Positions 16,018 through 24,744 of a stretch of DNA of 64,000 nt are shown here, piece after piece; position 1 is the first letter of the stretch, and each line of letters begins with the position of its first letter. Origin of the DNA: Allobaculum mucilyticum (GTDB lineage: Bacteria; Bacillota_I; Bacilli_A; Erysipelotrichales; Erysipelotrichaceae); the NCBI RefSeq assembly GCF_022701195.1, contig NZ_CP078089.1:1674001-1738000 (forward strand), in the 5' to 3' direction. Below the pieces are notes generated by a model, which ran no database searches, had not been told where the DNA came from, and was given only the letters and a program-made list of their open reading frames with translations. The position numbers and the translations under genes are program-made.

Positions 16018-16527
16018 ATGAAGTACAGAGAAGGCGGCCTGCAGGAATTTCAGGCGCTTGATCCGATTGTCTCAGAGGACTGTACCACGCTGATCCTGAT
16101 GTCGATGCCCAGCGTCAAGTCAGAACAGGAAAAGTTCTACTTCGCTGATCAGAGCAACCGCTTCTGGTCTCTGATGTCCACGATCTATAAAATGCCCGTG
16201 AAGACAAAAGAAGATTGCCTCGATCTTCTGCACAGAAACCACATCGCGATGTGGTCGGTCATCCAGACCTGCCTGCGCTATCGCAGCCGTGAAGACACAA
16301 TGCAGGATATTGTTCTCAATGACATTCCGGCTTTTCTTAAAAAATATCCGGCAATCCGCCGGATTGTCTGCATCAGCCACGATACGCTCCGGCTGCTTCA
16401 GCAGGCCGATCCGCATGCTGCCGCAATGGCTTACTATGTTCCATCCACTTCAGCAGCGGACTTATGGTACGACGCTGTAGACAAGCTTCTGCCTGAATAC
16501 GCACGGGCACTCGGAGTCAGACTCTGA
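16018..16527 (+). CDS. DNA-deoxyinosine glycosylase-like protein (UDG superfamily, family 6)
   Basis: This encodes 169 residues with GGCGGGG before the ATG. The sequence follows the hypoxanthine-DNA glycosylase branch of the uracil-DNA glycosylase fold: MSMPSVKSEQEKFYFADQSNRFW near the N-terminus (family: GSxPGxxSLxxxxYYxxxxNxFW), then HIAMWSVIQTCLR and a late VPSTSAADLW (family: LPSTSPA). These enzymes excise deaminated bases in DNA. Differences from the usual motifs are Met for Gly and Ser for Gly in the first motif. It sits between terminators as a one-gene unit. Confidence 0.68.
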   Translation: MKYREGGLQEFQALDPIVSEDCTTLILMSMPSVKSEQEKFYFADQSNRFWSLMSTIYKMPVKTKEDCLDLLHRNHIAMWSVIQTCLRYRSREDTMQDIVLNDIPAFLKKYPAIRRIVCISHDTLRLLQQADPHAAAMAYYVPSTSAADLWYDAVDKLLPEYARALGVRL

Positions 16528-16552
16528 ACCCCTCAGGCAAAACAGAATATTC

Positions 16553-16585
16553 AAAGACGCAGGTGCTTTCCATCTGCGTCTTTTT
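16553..16585 (+). terminator. Rho-independent terminator
   Basis: AAAGACGCAG and CTGCGTCTTT form a 10-bp stem, followed by further T. Confidence 0.85.
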
Positions 16586-16779
16586 GCATGTCCAGATAAA
16601 TACTGCACCCGGTTTTCTGGCGTTCAGCCTGAAGAAACGAAAGCGAAAAGACTGAGAAGGGCGTTCCTTGCAGGCAGACCGATATAATGTAGAACGAAGC
16701 CGGAAATACAATGTGCCGCATGAAGGCGGTAAGCTATGCCGGCTATCTCTGCCAGTCTGGCAGATCAAGGAGGAATTCG

Positions 16780-17277
16780 ATGAAACTGTACTGGGCTAAA
16801 GTAAAAAGCGATGCAAAGATCCCGACGCGCCGTCTGGAAGACGCCGGGTATGATCTTTATCCCTGCTTTGAAGAGGACTGGATCGAAATCCTGCCGCTTC
16901 ATACAGAACTTGTCCCGCTTGGCGTTGCTTCGGCGTTTGATCCGGACTACGTTCTGTTTTTAAAGGAAAGAGGCAGTACCGGAATCAAAGGCATGTCCGT
17001 ACGTGCCGGCGTCATGGACTCCGGCTACCGTGGGGAATATCTTGCACCGATTACAAATGTGAATGACAGACCGCTGCGCATTATCAAAAAGGCAGCACTT
17101 GAACAGCTCGACGAAAAAGAAAGAGATTCGTTCATCGCTTATCCATATGAAAAAGCCTGCGCCCAGGGCGTTCTTCTGCAGATGCCTTCCGTACTTTCAG
17201 AAGAAATCAGCCTGGAAGAACTGCAGAACATCAAATCGGAACGTTCAGCCGGCCGCTTAGGCAGCACGGGCAAGTAG
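16780..17277 (+). CDS. dut: dUTP diphosphatase (trimeric dUTPase)
   Basis: This encodes 165 residues with an AAGGAGG site; TATAAT at 16683 marks a possible promoter. The conserved dUTPase motifs are in order: motif 1 DAGYDLYP (~20-27), motif 2 RGSTGIKG (~67), motif 3 AGVMDSGYRGE (~78-88) with the catalytic Asp, motif 4 around KKAALEQL, and the flexible C-terminal motif 5 as RSAGRLGSTGK. The enzyme converts dUTP to dUMP, keeps uracil out of DNA and feeds thymidylate synthesis. The motif 5 Phe that stacks on uracil is Leu here, and the N-terminal half is slightly unusual (WIEILPLHTELVPLG), so the assignment is to the family with high but not total certainty. Confidence 0.82.
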   Translation: MKLYWAKVKSDAKIPTRRLEDAGYDLYPCFEEDWIEILPLHTELVPLGVASAFDPDYVLFLKERGSTGIKGMSVRAGVMDSGYRGEYLAPITNVNDRPLRIIKKAALEQLDEKERDSFIAYPYEKACAQGVLLQMPSVLSEEISLEELQNIKSERSAGRLGSTGK

Positions 17278-17345
17278 GCCGATACCAGATTTAAAGAAGA
17301 AACGAAAACAGAAAGAGAAGAAAGAGAATACAGGAGAGGCAGATC

Positions 17346-18128
17346 ATGATTGTATTTGGAACAGATTTTGACGATACGCTTTATTTTCATGCCGTTCAGG
17401 GAGCCAGAGAAGAGGACATTGCTGCAATTGAGAAATTTCAGAAGGCCGGCAACGTCTTTGGCCTGGTGACCGGCCGTTCGCTGGTGATGCGCGATCAGGT
17501 CGAAGACATGCTCCATCATCGGGTGAACTTTGATTTCTTCATTTATTCCAATGGTGCACTGCTCTGCGATAAAGAGGACCATGTGCTCAAAGAGCATTTC
17601 CTGCCGGAAGAGTTTGTTCGCGAAGTCTTCAATGATATGGAAGATGTCGGTTTCTTCTTTCATACCCGCAATGAACTCCTGGGCACGCCAGGTGCAGAGG
17701 GTCAGAGAGAATTCGACTTCCGGATTGTCCATTCTTTAGATGAATTTGATCCGTCGAAAGTCTATTCGGTTTCGTTTGTTCATCTCAATGAAAAAGGAAA
17801 ACGGATTCTTGAAGAAAACCGGAACCGGACAGATGTTGTAACGGTCCCGAATTCCCGGTTTGCGGATTTCAATCCGCTCGATGCCAATAAAGGTCTGGCA
17901 CTGCTCGAAATGGCTAAAGAAGTCTACGGAAAGAAAACGGAGAATGGTACCGTGATTCCAAAAAGCGCGTCAATCGGCGATTCCTTCAATGATCTGGCGA
18001 TGCTCAAAGAAGCCGACTGCTCCTTTACATTCCCCACATCTCCTAAGGAAGTTCAGGATGGTGCAGACCATCTGGTGAGCGGCATTGCGGAAGCTGTGGA
18101 TCTGCTTCTCAAACAGGATGAAGAATAA
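17346..18128 (+). CDS. HAD-superfamily Cof-type phosphatase
   Basis: This encodes 260 residues with an AGGAGAGG site. HAD motif 1 is DFDDTLY (residues 7-13), motif 2 VTGRS, motif 3 Lys in DANKGLAL and motif 4 GDSFNDLAML. The large C2-type cap between motifs 2 and 3 places it in the HAD-IIB (Cof/YidA) group, which dephosphorylates sugar phosphates, FMN or similar small molecules. The substrate cannot be read from sequence. It is 68 bases after dut in the same direction and may be co-transcribed with it. Confidence 0.88.
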   Translation: MIVFGTDFDDTLYFHAVQGAREEDIAAIEKFQKAGNVFGLVTGRSLVMRDQVEDMLHHRVNFDFFIYSNGALLCDKEDHVLKEHFLPEEFVREVFNDMEDVGFFFHTRNELLGTPGAEGQREFDFRIVHSLDEFDPSKVYSVSFVHLNEKGKRILEENRNRTDVVTVPNSRFADFNPLDANKGLALLEMAKEVYGKKTENGTVIPKSASIGDSFNDLAMLKEADCSFTFPTSPKEVQDGADHLVSGIAEAVDLLLKQDEE

Positions 18129-18194
18129 AGAGAAAGAATAAGAGAAACAGGTCTGAGATCTGTGATCTGTTCTTTCTAAACTGCGTAAAACAAC

Positions 18195-18254
18195 AAAATG
18201 GAAGCTCTGCGCCTTCTGCCGGAATACCGGCGAGGTCAGAACTTCCATTTTTCT
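18195..18254. terminator. Bidirectional terminator between convergent genes
   Basis: AAAATGGAAG and CTTCCATTTT close a stem over an inner CCGG-AATA-CCGG hairpin. T runs lie on both strands. Confidence 0.75.
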
Positions 18255-18315
18255 TTGTTCGCTATTGTTCGTTAATCGATTGTTATGCGGACTGTTGTGC
18301 ATTCGGAGAACGGAA

Positions 18316-19082
18316 CTAGTCTTCAACAGGTTCAAGCCACTCGGTCGAGCAGTTTTCGCCAGGAATTTCGAAGGCAAGATGGGAGAACCAGCAACCGTCA
18401 GCTGCGCCATGCCAGTGTTTGACGCCTTCCGGGATTTCAATGACGGTACCGGGAGTGATTTCTACAGGTTCTTCGCCCCATGCCTGATACCAGCCTTTGC
18501 CGCCAACGCCGATCAGAACCTGACCGCCGCCTTTGTCAGCATGATGAATGTGCCAGTTGTTCTTGCATCCCGGTTCAAAGGTTACGTTTGCGATCGCAAT
18601 CGGAGCACCGCTGATCGGAGTAAGCCAGGAACGGCCGGAGAAGTACTTCGCATAGGCGTCATTGGGCGCGCCGACCGGGAAGAAAATGGTCTTTGCGTAG
18701 TCAGCCAGTGCTTTGTCGGTATCTGTAAGTTCCTGTTCAGGAGTTTCAGGATTTTCGTCATCTTCAGTCCAGACGGCTTTGCCGCGGTTGAACAGTGCCC
18801 AGGCCATTGGCCAGCCGCATAGAAGCCGCCCTGGGTAACGAGAGCGACAAACTCGGATTTGGTCATTCCGTGTTTTTTAGCCATCTGCAGATGGGCATCG
18901 AGAGAGCTGTCAGCAAGACCGCGTCCCATGAAAATCGACAGGACGATCATGCTTCTTGTTTTTGGGGAAAGCGTTTCATCATTCCAGACTTCGCCAAACA
19001 GAATGTCATCGTTGTAGCGGGCGAAATCAGGTGCGAATGTACCGAGCGCATTGCGTCCGGCGGTCTGTACAATTTTTGCCAT
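18316..19082 (-). pseudogene. Carboxymuconolactone decarboxylase-like + cupin protein, broken by a one-base frameshift
   Basis: The gene starts at the ATG at 19082 (AGAAAGAAG site) and reads a CMD/AhpD-like domain (SPKTRSMIVLSIFMGRG, HLQMAKKHGMTKSEFVALVTQGGFYA), then loses frame at about 18813-18818. In the next frame it continues at once with WPMAWALFNRGKAVW and a full cupin domain (HIHHADKGGGQVLIGVGGKGWYQ, IPEGVKHWHGA) to the stop at 18316. Adding one G (GCGGGCTGG for GCGGCTGG) would restore the usual family junction FYAGWPMAWA and give a 255-residue fusion, a length normal for CMD-cupin proteins. Both halves look otherwise intact, so the break is recent or a sequencing error. Confidence 0.8.
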
Positions 19083-19215
19083 GGAAATATTCTTCTTTCT
19101 GAATCGCTTTTGCGATTTTTCGGGGTTCAGTAAAGCGTTACGGGTTGTGTAAAACAATCAAAGATTCCTGCCTCATTTCAGAGTGCAGAGAAAGAAAACA
19201 GAAGCGTCTGATGAA

Positions 19216-19689
19216 CTAGGCGTTAACTGTGTCGAGCCACTGTCTGAGCTGTTCATCCGTTTCGGCTGAACTGATGCGCAGACCTGGTTTCCAGTTCAGC
19301 GAACTGAAGCGTTTTTCCAGACCTTCCTGGGCGCGGGAAATTCCGCTTCCGCCGGATGTAGCAAAGCAGGCTGCTTTAATTCCGTTTGCGTTGAGCTCTT
19401 TCATAAAGGAATTGATGATTGCCGGTTCGCGGTACCACCAGATCGGGAAGCCAACCAGAAGCAGGTCAACACCCTCAAGATCCGGAAGGGAAGCAATGGC
19501 AACTGGATGATCCGGATTTTTCATCTCCAGCGTGCTTCGGCTGTTTGTATCCGTCCAGTCAAGATCCGCTGCTGTATACGGGACTTTCGGCTCGATTTTA
19601 AAGAGACGTCCGCCAGTCAGACTGGCGATTCTTTTTGCGGCTGCGGCAGTTGTGCCGGTAGCTGAGAAGTAAGCAATAAGAACAGACAT
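19216..19689 (-). CDS. Flavodoxin-like protein
   Basis: This encodes 157 residues with a GGAGG site. The N-terminus MSVLIAYFSATGTTAAAAKRIA carries the FMN-phosphate loop (S-x-TGTT), followed by LVGFPIWWYREP (isoalloxazine-binding loop) and FATSGGSGI. It belongs to the flavodoxin_4 type often annotated as a quinone reductase or electron carrier. It lies just upstream, in the same direction, of the CMD-cupin gene and downstream of a LysR regulator, suggesting a small redox or aromatic-stress unit. It seems intact. Confidence 0.88.
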   Translation of the reverse strand: MSVLIAYFSATGTTAAAAKRIASLTGGRLFKIEPKVPYTAADLDWTDTNSRSTLEMKNPDHPVAIASLPDLEGVDLLLVGFPIWWYREPAIINSFMKELNANGIKAACFATSGGSGISRAQEGLEKRFSSLNWKPGLRISSAETDEQLRQWLDTVNA

Positions 19690-19864
19690 GAATAAACCTC
19701 CAAAGGCCGCTGACTCAGGCGGTCTTTCTGAGCACAGTATTCACCCATTTACTTCTTATGTCAATTTGGAATCACCAAGTGTTTTTATATAAATTATGAA
19801 TAAGAAAACGGGTTTCTTATTCTCCTTTACGGATTTATGCCGGGCGTCTGAATGCCATCCGGCA

Positions 19865-19897
19865 TGAAAAAAGCCTGAACCGGAAAATGGTTCAGGC
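19865..19897 (-). terminator. Terminator overlapping the LysR gene stop
   Basis: On the minus strand GCCTGAACC and GGTTCAGGC pair around a seven-base loop and are followed by TTTTTT. The hairpin includes the stop codon at 19892. Confidence 0.8.
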
Positions 19898-20830
19898 ACA
19901 TGATTCAGACTCTTCACTTTCGCAGCTGCATTCGGTCTGAGACGGACACGAGCAGGTGACAGACTGCGCATGCAGGAAACTCAGAAAGCGGGTAAGGACT
20001 GGAGGCATTGGAAAGCGTTCTTTCCATGCAAGAGCCAGACAGGAAGAGAGCTGCGGTTCAAAAGGAATGGAGCGCAGATCCGGTCGACGGTATGCAGGAA
20101 CGTTCATCAGACTGAGCAGAACGCCAATATCGGCAAGGACCATCAGTGCGCCGGTACTTGCCAGAGAAGCAGACCCGGCATCTCGCAGTTCATCGAGGGG
20201 AAGACCCAGCCAGCGAATGACCAGATTGCGGACTTCGCTTCGCCAGGGGAGAATGAGCGGCTCGTTGAGCAGATCTTCCGGGGTGATCACGCTTTTCTTG
20301 GCCAGCGGATGATCGACGGGGACAATTGCACCCCAGAGTTCGCGGTGCTTCCAGCAGACGGATTTAAAGCCGTCCAGGTTTATCGGTTCCATGAACAGAC
20401 CAAGATCAACCAGACCATGGTCAATCATTTCGCGGGCCTGGGCACCGTCGCCGGTAATTATGGTGATCTGGACGCGGGGATACATTTTCTGGAACTTTGC
20501 GGTCAGTTCGACAAGATCTGCAGTTGCTGCATACTCGCCGCAGCCAATAACCAGTCTGCCGCTTACCTGATCATCAAAGGATTTCAGTTCACTCATTGTT
20601 TTCTGTTCAAGATCGAGAAGCTCTCTTGCCCGCCGGGCAAACAGCAGTCCTTCACGGCTCAGACGCAGGGACTTTGCCTGGCGTTCGAACAGAGAAACCC
20701 CGAGCTCATCTTCAAGCCGGGCGAGCTGCCGTGACAGAGTCGGCTGGGCGAGACCGAGAACGCCGGCTGCTTTGTTCATGCTGCCGGCATCAATGATTGC
20801 CAGAAAAGCCTGGCAGGCTTTCAAATCCAT
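19892..20830 (-). CDS. LysR-family transcriptional regulator with Cys-rich C-terminal tail
   Basis: This encodes 312 residues from the ATG at 20830 (GGAGAGG about ten bases upstream; a GTG nine bases earlier is a less likely start). Residues 1-60 are the winged HTH (FLAIIDAGSMNKAAGVLGLAQPTLSRQLARLEDELG), and residues ~90-290 the periplasmic-binding-like effector domain (GRLVIGCGEYAAT). The last ~25 residues are odd: SVTCSCPSQTECSCESEESE holds five Cys and a sixth follows. Such a tail is not part of the family and could bind metal or sense redox state. Its own terminator separates it from the flavodoxin and CMD-cupin genes it may control. Confidence 0.9.
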   Translation of the reverse strand: MDLKACQAFLAIIDAGSMNKAAGVLGLAQPTLSRQLARLEDELGVSLFERQAKSLRLSREGLLFARRARELLDLEQKTMSELKSFDDQVSGRLVIGCGEYAATADLVELTAKFQKMYPRVQITIITGDGAQAREMIDHGLVDLGLFMEPINLDGFKSVCWKHRELWGAIVPVDHPLAKKSVITPEDLLNEPLILPWRSEVRNLVIRWLGLPLDELRDAGSASLASTGALMVLADIGVLLSLMNVPAYRRPDLRSIPFEPQLSSCLALAWKERFPMPPVLTRFLSFLHAQSVTCSCPSQTECSCESEESESCA

Positions 20831-21189
20831 GAATATCACCTCTCCACGATAAGTTCCTTGTGGACTGTCTACATCGTATCAGACAGCAGGCCTGAGTGAC
20901 AGATTCGACTGCTTTAAACCATCTTAATGCAATCTGAATTGTACTTAATCTGTTCAGTTCTGCGCCTGAATCGGGTTTATCTTTCAAATCGGGAGGAAAT
21001 AGACAGGAATCCAAAGTGAAACCGTCTTGTTTCTGGATAAACAGTTCATATTTTCACAAATCGCTGTTCTTTCAGGGATAAAAGCGGTCCTGGCGCCTTA
21101 AGGCAAAAGAAACAGTGAGAATAAGAATGCGTAAAGTAAATGAAACGGTCACAAAGAAGAAAGACAGGTACACAGCGAAAAAAGAAAAA
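20831..21189. other. Intergenic region upstream of LysR gene
   Basis: About 360 bases contain no gene on either strand. The LysR promoter must be here; I did not find a clear -35/-10 pair. It ends at the terminator of the first tRNA cluster. Confidence 0.4.
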
Positions 21190-21215
21190 TAAAAAAGGAA
21201 GCCTTACGGCTTCCT
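21190..21215 (-). terminator. Terminator of tRNA cluster 1
   Basis: On the minus strand AGGAAGCC-GTAA-GGCTTCCT is followed by a T-rich run, nine bases beyond the CCA of the last tRNA. Confidence 0.85.
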
Positions 21216-21224
21216 GAATCAGCT

Positions 21225-21301
<77 letters not shown>

Positions 21302-21451
21302 ATGTACAGGCATGGGAATCATCCCTTGTCCTTATAGAATATCACCTCAGGTATTCTGGTCATGTGATCTGACCGGAATCCGGGGGCGGTGCCCATGGGG
21401 CTATATCTTACGGAGTGCGACCAGAGATCTGGTTCGATCCGTTGATAACGA

Positions 21452-21542
21452 TGGCGGAGAAGCAGGGATTCGAACCCTGGCGCCGCTTGCACGACCTACC
21501 GGTTTTCAAGACCGGACCCTTCAACCACTTGGGTACTTCTCC
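21452..21542 (-). tRNA. tRNA-Ser (TGA)
   Basis: 91 bases, with the long variable arm of class II tRNAs, anticodon loop CTTGAAA, acceptor GGAGAAG/CTTCTCC and encoded CCA. Confidence 0.93.
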
Positions 21543-21563
21543 ATAACATATAAGATATAAAAA

Positions 21564-21640
21564 TGGTGGCTAGGGTGAGACTCGAACTCACGACCTTCCG
21601 GGTATGAACCGGATGCTCTAGCCAACTAAGCTACCTAGCC
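21564..21640 (-). tRNA. tRNA-Met (CAT), elongator
   Basis: 77 bases, acceptor GGCTAGG/CCTAGCC fully paired, anticodon loop TTCATAC as in Gram-positive elongator tRNA-Met, and CCA encoded. Confidence 0.88.
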
Positions 21641-21656
21641 ATATATATAGATAAAA

Positions 21657-21733
21657 TGGTCGGGACGACAGGATTTGAACCTGCGACCCCTTGCACCCCA
21701 TGCAAGTGCACTACCAAGCTGTGCTACGTCCCG
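21657..21733 (-). tRNA. tRNA-Pro (GGG)
   Basis: 77 bases, acceptor CGGGACG/CGTCCCG, anticodon stem CTTGC/GCAAG with loop ATGGGGT, CCA encoded. The body is nearly identical to the tRNA-Pro (TGG) at 26151, differing mostly in the anticodon arm. Confidence 0.9.
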
Positions 21734-21739
21734 AAAAAA

Positions 21740-21816
<77 letters not shown>

Positions 21817-21835
21817 ACTCGTTAACGCAATGATT

Positions 21836-21863
21836 ATTATAGCGATTCTCGTTTCAATGACAA
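21836..21863 (-). promoter_or_regulatory. Promoter of tRNA cluster 1
   Basis: On the minus strand TTGTCA and TATAAT are separated by 16 bases, placing the start about 15 bases before tRNA-Arg. The rest of 21864-22142 shows no gene. Confidence 0.75.
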
Positions 21864-22142
21864 CTGAAATGGTCAAAAACAGAAAAGAAATTTACCCCTG
21901 AAAACTGATAGAGCAGCTTCTGTTCCGCCCATATTTTCGGAAGCAGAAGGATTCTGATTCGGATAATTAATAGTCATTTATTCTATGGACGCAACAGCGC
22001 ATCTGTTCGGATTCAGTACAAACTGTTCTTTTCTATAAGGTTCTGGATGGATCCAGCTGCCCGGAATAAATTGCAGGCATCTGTGCCAGCACCCGGAAAG
22101 ATTCAGGGAAAAATATAGAAAAGGGAATCTGGAGGGAGATTG

Positions 22143-22889
22143 ATGGAAAAACTTGTACTGCTTCGCCATGGCGAAAGTGAATGGAATAAGGAAAACCGTT
22201 TTACCGGATGGACCGACGTAGATCTGTCTGAAAAAGGACATGAAGAAGCAAAAGAAGCCGGACGTCTGCTTCGTGATGAGGGAATTGTTCTGGATAAGGC
22301 TTATACGTCGTATCTGAAACGGGCGATCCATACGCTCAATCATGTTCTTGATGAGCTGGATGAAAACTATATTCCGGTAGAAAAGACCTGGAAACTGAAT
22401 GAACGCCATTATGGAGCACTTCAGGGCCTGAACAAAGCCGATACCGCTAAGAAATTCGGAGAAGAGCAGGTGCAGATCTGGCGCCGTTCCTTCGATGTGC
22501 TTCCTCCGGCACTCAGTCCGGATGACGAACGGGCACCGAGAAATCAGGCTCAGTATTCGAAGATTCCAGCCGATGAGCTGCCGTTAGCAGAATCGCTCAA
22601 GACAACGATAGAGCGGGTTGTTCCATATTATAAGGAACACATTGAACCGGATGTGAAAGATGGCCAGACGGTTGTGATTGCAGCCCATGGAAATTCTCTT
22701 CGCGCACTGGTTAAATATCTGGACGGTATCAGTGACGAAGAGATCGTTAAGCTCAATATCCCGACTGGCGTACCGCTGGTTTATGAGTTTGACGATGATA
22801 TGAACGTTCTGCGCCATTACTATCTGGGCAATCAGGATGAGCTGAAAGCCAAGATGGAAGCTGTCGCCAATCAGGGGAAAGCAAAATAG
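22143..22889 (+). CDS. gpmA: 2,3-bisphosphoglycerate-dependent phosphoglycerate mutase
   Basis: This encodes 248 residues; the ATG at 22143 follows GGAGGGA. It keeps all known GpmA residues: [24 protein letters not shown] with the phospho-His, [15 protein letters not shown], the WRRSFD arginine pair and [14 protein letters not shown], and it ends in the usual ANQGKAK. It interconverts 3- and 2-phosphoglycerate in glycolysis. A second, divergent copy lies at 24745, with an IS4-type element between them. A terminator follows directly. Confidence 0.95.
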   Translation: MEKLVLLRHGESEWNKENRFTGWTDVDLSEKGHEEAKEAGRLLRDEGIVLDKAYTSYLKRAIHTLNHVLDELDENYIPVEKTWKLNERHYGALQGLNKADTAKKFGEEQVQIWRRSFDVLPPALSPDDERAPRNQAQYSKIPADELPLAESLKTTIERVVPYYKEHIEPDVKDGQTVVIAAHGNSLRALVKYLDGISDEEIVKLNIPTGVPLVYEFDDDMNVLRHYYLGNQDELKAKMEAVANQGKAK

Positions 22890-22898
22890 CACGTTTTA

Positions 22899-22946
22899 CA
22901 GTTCGGCTCTGGCGGGATGTTCGTCAGAGCTGAACTGCTTTTTATT
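22899..22946 (+). terminator. Terminator of gpmA
   Basis: CAGTTCGGCTCTGGCG pairs with CGTCAGAGCTGAACTG (16 bp, two non-Watson-Crick positions), followed by TTTTTATTT. The IS target duplication begins four bases beyond. Confidence 0.85.
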
Positions 22947-22949
22947 TCT

Positions 22950-22959
22950 GTTCTGGCGG
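22950..22959 (+). repeat. Left target-site duplication of the IS4-family element (GTTCTGGCGG)
   Basis: The same ten bases recur at 24610-24619 directly outside the other inverted repeat. Confidence 0.92.
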
Positions 22960-22984
22960 CAATGTCATTAAGTTAAGATTTCTC

Positions 22985-23022
22985 AGACCACATCAGCGTT
23001 AAGCAGTGATGTGGTCTTTTTT
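22985..23022 (+). terminator. Terminator-like hairpin just inside the IS left end
   Basis: An 11-bp stem followed by T6. It probably insulates the transposase from outside transcription. Confidence 0.7.
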
Positions 23023-23148
23023 CTACTCTTCAAGTCAAATCTCGAATGATTCGAGTTTTTTCACTTTTTTCTAAAAATCTATTGACAAATTTCTGCCGCC
23101 GCGCGGCTGCTTCGCAGCCGATGGGGAGAACTTAAAGGAGTTTTCCCT

Positions 23149-24459
23149 ATGACTGCTATCGCCAAAGAATGTTCTTTCTTCAGAAACACCTTCCTCAATA
23201 TCATCAGCTCAGAAACGGCGAACCCTGCCAATTTTACTTCTCAGTCCGCCTTCACCCGTAAGCGGCAGATTGACCTGCATGAGCTTGTCCTTCTTCCGTT
23301 TCAGCTGACAGAGGAATCCCTCGCTGCTTCCTTTCCCTGGATCCTGTTTAAGGGCGGATCATCTGTTTCAGCCTCTGCTGTGTCTCAGGCCCGTTCCAAA
23401 ATCAACTCTTCACTTTATAAAAACGTCTTCAATCGGTTTAACAAGGCAACTTCCAGCTCTGATGTTAAAACCTTCAAGGGTTATCGCCTCCTCGCTGTAG
23501 ATGGAAGCGAGATTCAAGTTCTTCCTGAACAGGACAATGACATCACCTATGGCGCTTCTAAAAAAGGCAAGAAGAGGCACTTTGTTCATTTGAATGCCGA
23601 ATTCGACGCCCTCAACTCCGTCTTTACTGACGCGCTGCTTCAACCCGGCTCTGAGAAGAATGAAGATTCAGCTCTTCTTGAACTCGCTCAGCGTTCTTCA
23701 TTTCAGAAAGCCATCTTCATCGCTGATCGGGGATACGAAGCTCTTATGTCTTTCTATCGCCTGCAGAAGGAACATGTCCCTTTTGTCATACGTATCAAAG
23801 ACGAGACATCATCTACAAGCATTCTCAAGTACTATAAGACTCCCGAGTCAGAAGAGTATGACATTCCTTTCAATGTGATTCTGACCAGTAAAAACAACAG
23901 GCATGTCAAAGACCATTGGGATGTCTATAAGTACATCTCTTCGTACAGGAAGCAGCCTGAATTTGACGGTCAAACGACTGAACTCCCTTTAAATATCAGG
24001 GTTGTGAGGTTCAAAGCTGCCTGCGAAGGGAATGAATCATTCATTACCGTCTGCACCAATCTGTCGGAAGCTGAGTTTGGGACCGAGGACATCAAGCAGA
24101 TCTACCGTCTGCGCTGGCAGGTTGAAGTCGGCTTCAGGGGACTGAAACGAAACACCGATCTTGAATGGACTCATTCAAGGAAGCTTGATCTGGTCCAGGC
24201 AGAGATCTATGCCAAAATGACTCTCTACAATCTTTGTTCCCGTTTGCGCAACAAGGTAGAAAGATCTCGTCAGCACCAGAAGCGCATCGCTCAGGCCAAA
24301 AAGCACAAGCAGAAGGCAGATTTCGGATTCATCATCAAAACGATTCAACAGTGGCTGTTCAAAAAAGCCAGAATCAGCTTGAGTACACTGGAAGATCTTC
24401 TTCTGGCCAGGATATCTCCGATCAGAGAAGGAAGAGCTGATACCAGAAAGAAGAAGTGA
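23149..24459 (+). CDS. IS4-family DDE transposase
   Basis: This encodes 436 residues with an AAAGGAG site. The DDE catalytic elements are visible: first Asp in LLAVDGSEIQV (~114), second Asp in AIFIADRGYEAL (~197), and the IS4 signature YRLRWQVEVGFRGLK near residue 320 (Y-2-R-3-E-6-K) with the catalytic Glu. The frame is intact, so the element may be active. The basic C-terminus (RTKRKK-like, Lys/Arg rich) probably binds DNA. Confidence 0.93.
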   Translation: MTAIAKECSFFRNTFLNIISSETANPANFTSQSAFTRKRQIDLHELVLLPFQLTEESLAASFPWILFKGGSSVSASAVSQARSKINSSLYKNVFNRFNKATSSSDVKTFKGYRLLAVDGSEIQVLPEQDNDITYGASKKGKKRHFVHLNAEFDALNSVFTDALLQPGSEKNEDSALLELAQRSSFQKAIFIADRGYEALMSFYRLQKEHVPFVIRIKDETSSTSILKYYKTPESEEYDIPFNVILTSKNNRHVKDHWDVYKYISSYRKQPEFDGQTTELPLNIRVVRFKAACEGNESFITVCTNLSEAEFGTEDIKQIYRLRWQVEVGFRGLKRNTDLEWTHSRKLDLVQAEIYAKMTLYNLCSRLRNKVERSRQHQKRIAQAKKHKQKADFGFIIKTIQQWLFKKARISLSTLEDLLLARISPIREGRADTRKKK

Positions 24460-24591
24460 CAGATTTGAAAACCGAAAAGTCATCAGGATGATTTTTTCAA
24501 CAGGTAGAAAATCATCCTTTTCGTCATGCCTGAGATGCAAAATATAAGAAATGACAACGCTCATGAACAGGGTATACGATTTTTATCCCTC

Positions 24592-24609
24592 CTTAACTTA
24601 ATGACATTG
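24592..24609 (-). repeat. Right terminal inverted repeat of the IS4-family element
   Basis: Exact reverse complement of 22960-22977. Confidence 0.92.
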
Positions 24610-24619
24610 GTTCTGGCGG
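24610..24619 (+). repeat. Right target-site duplication (GTTCTGGCGG)
   Basis: Identical to 22950-22959. The spacer 24620-24744 before the next gene contains only a GTTCGC...GCGAAC dyad near 24659-24680. Confidence 0.92.
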
Positions 24620-24744
24620 ATAAGATATCTGTCGACTCTGCAGAGTGCAAAGGGAGTTGTTCGCGTGAGCAGGTGCGAACGCGCTATTCTGTAAGTAGTT
24701 ATGCATCGGATCTATGAAGTGTCTGCTTAGGGAGGGGCCGGGTT

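Larger units (their letters stand above)
22960..24609 (+). mobile_element. Complete IS4-family insertion sequence, 1650 bp
   Basis: The ends are defined by a perfect 18-bp inverted repeat (CAATGTCATTAAGTTAAG at 22960-22977 and its complement at 24592-24609) and a perfect 10-bp direct repeat outside it. One uninterrupted transposase lies inside. A hairpin at 22985-23022 (AGACCACATCA/TGATGTGGTCT then TTTTTT) just inside the left end would stop transcription entering from gpmA, a common IS safeguard. Confidence 0.93.
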
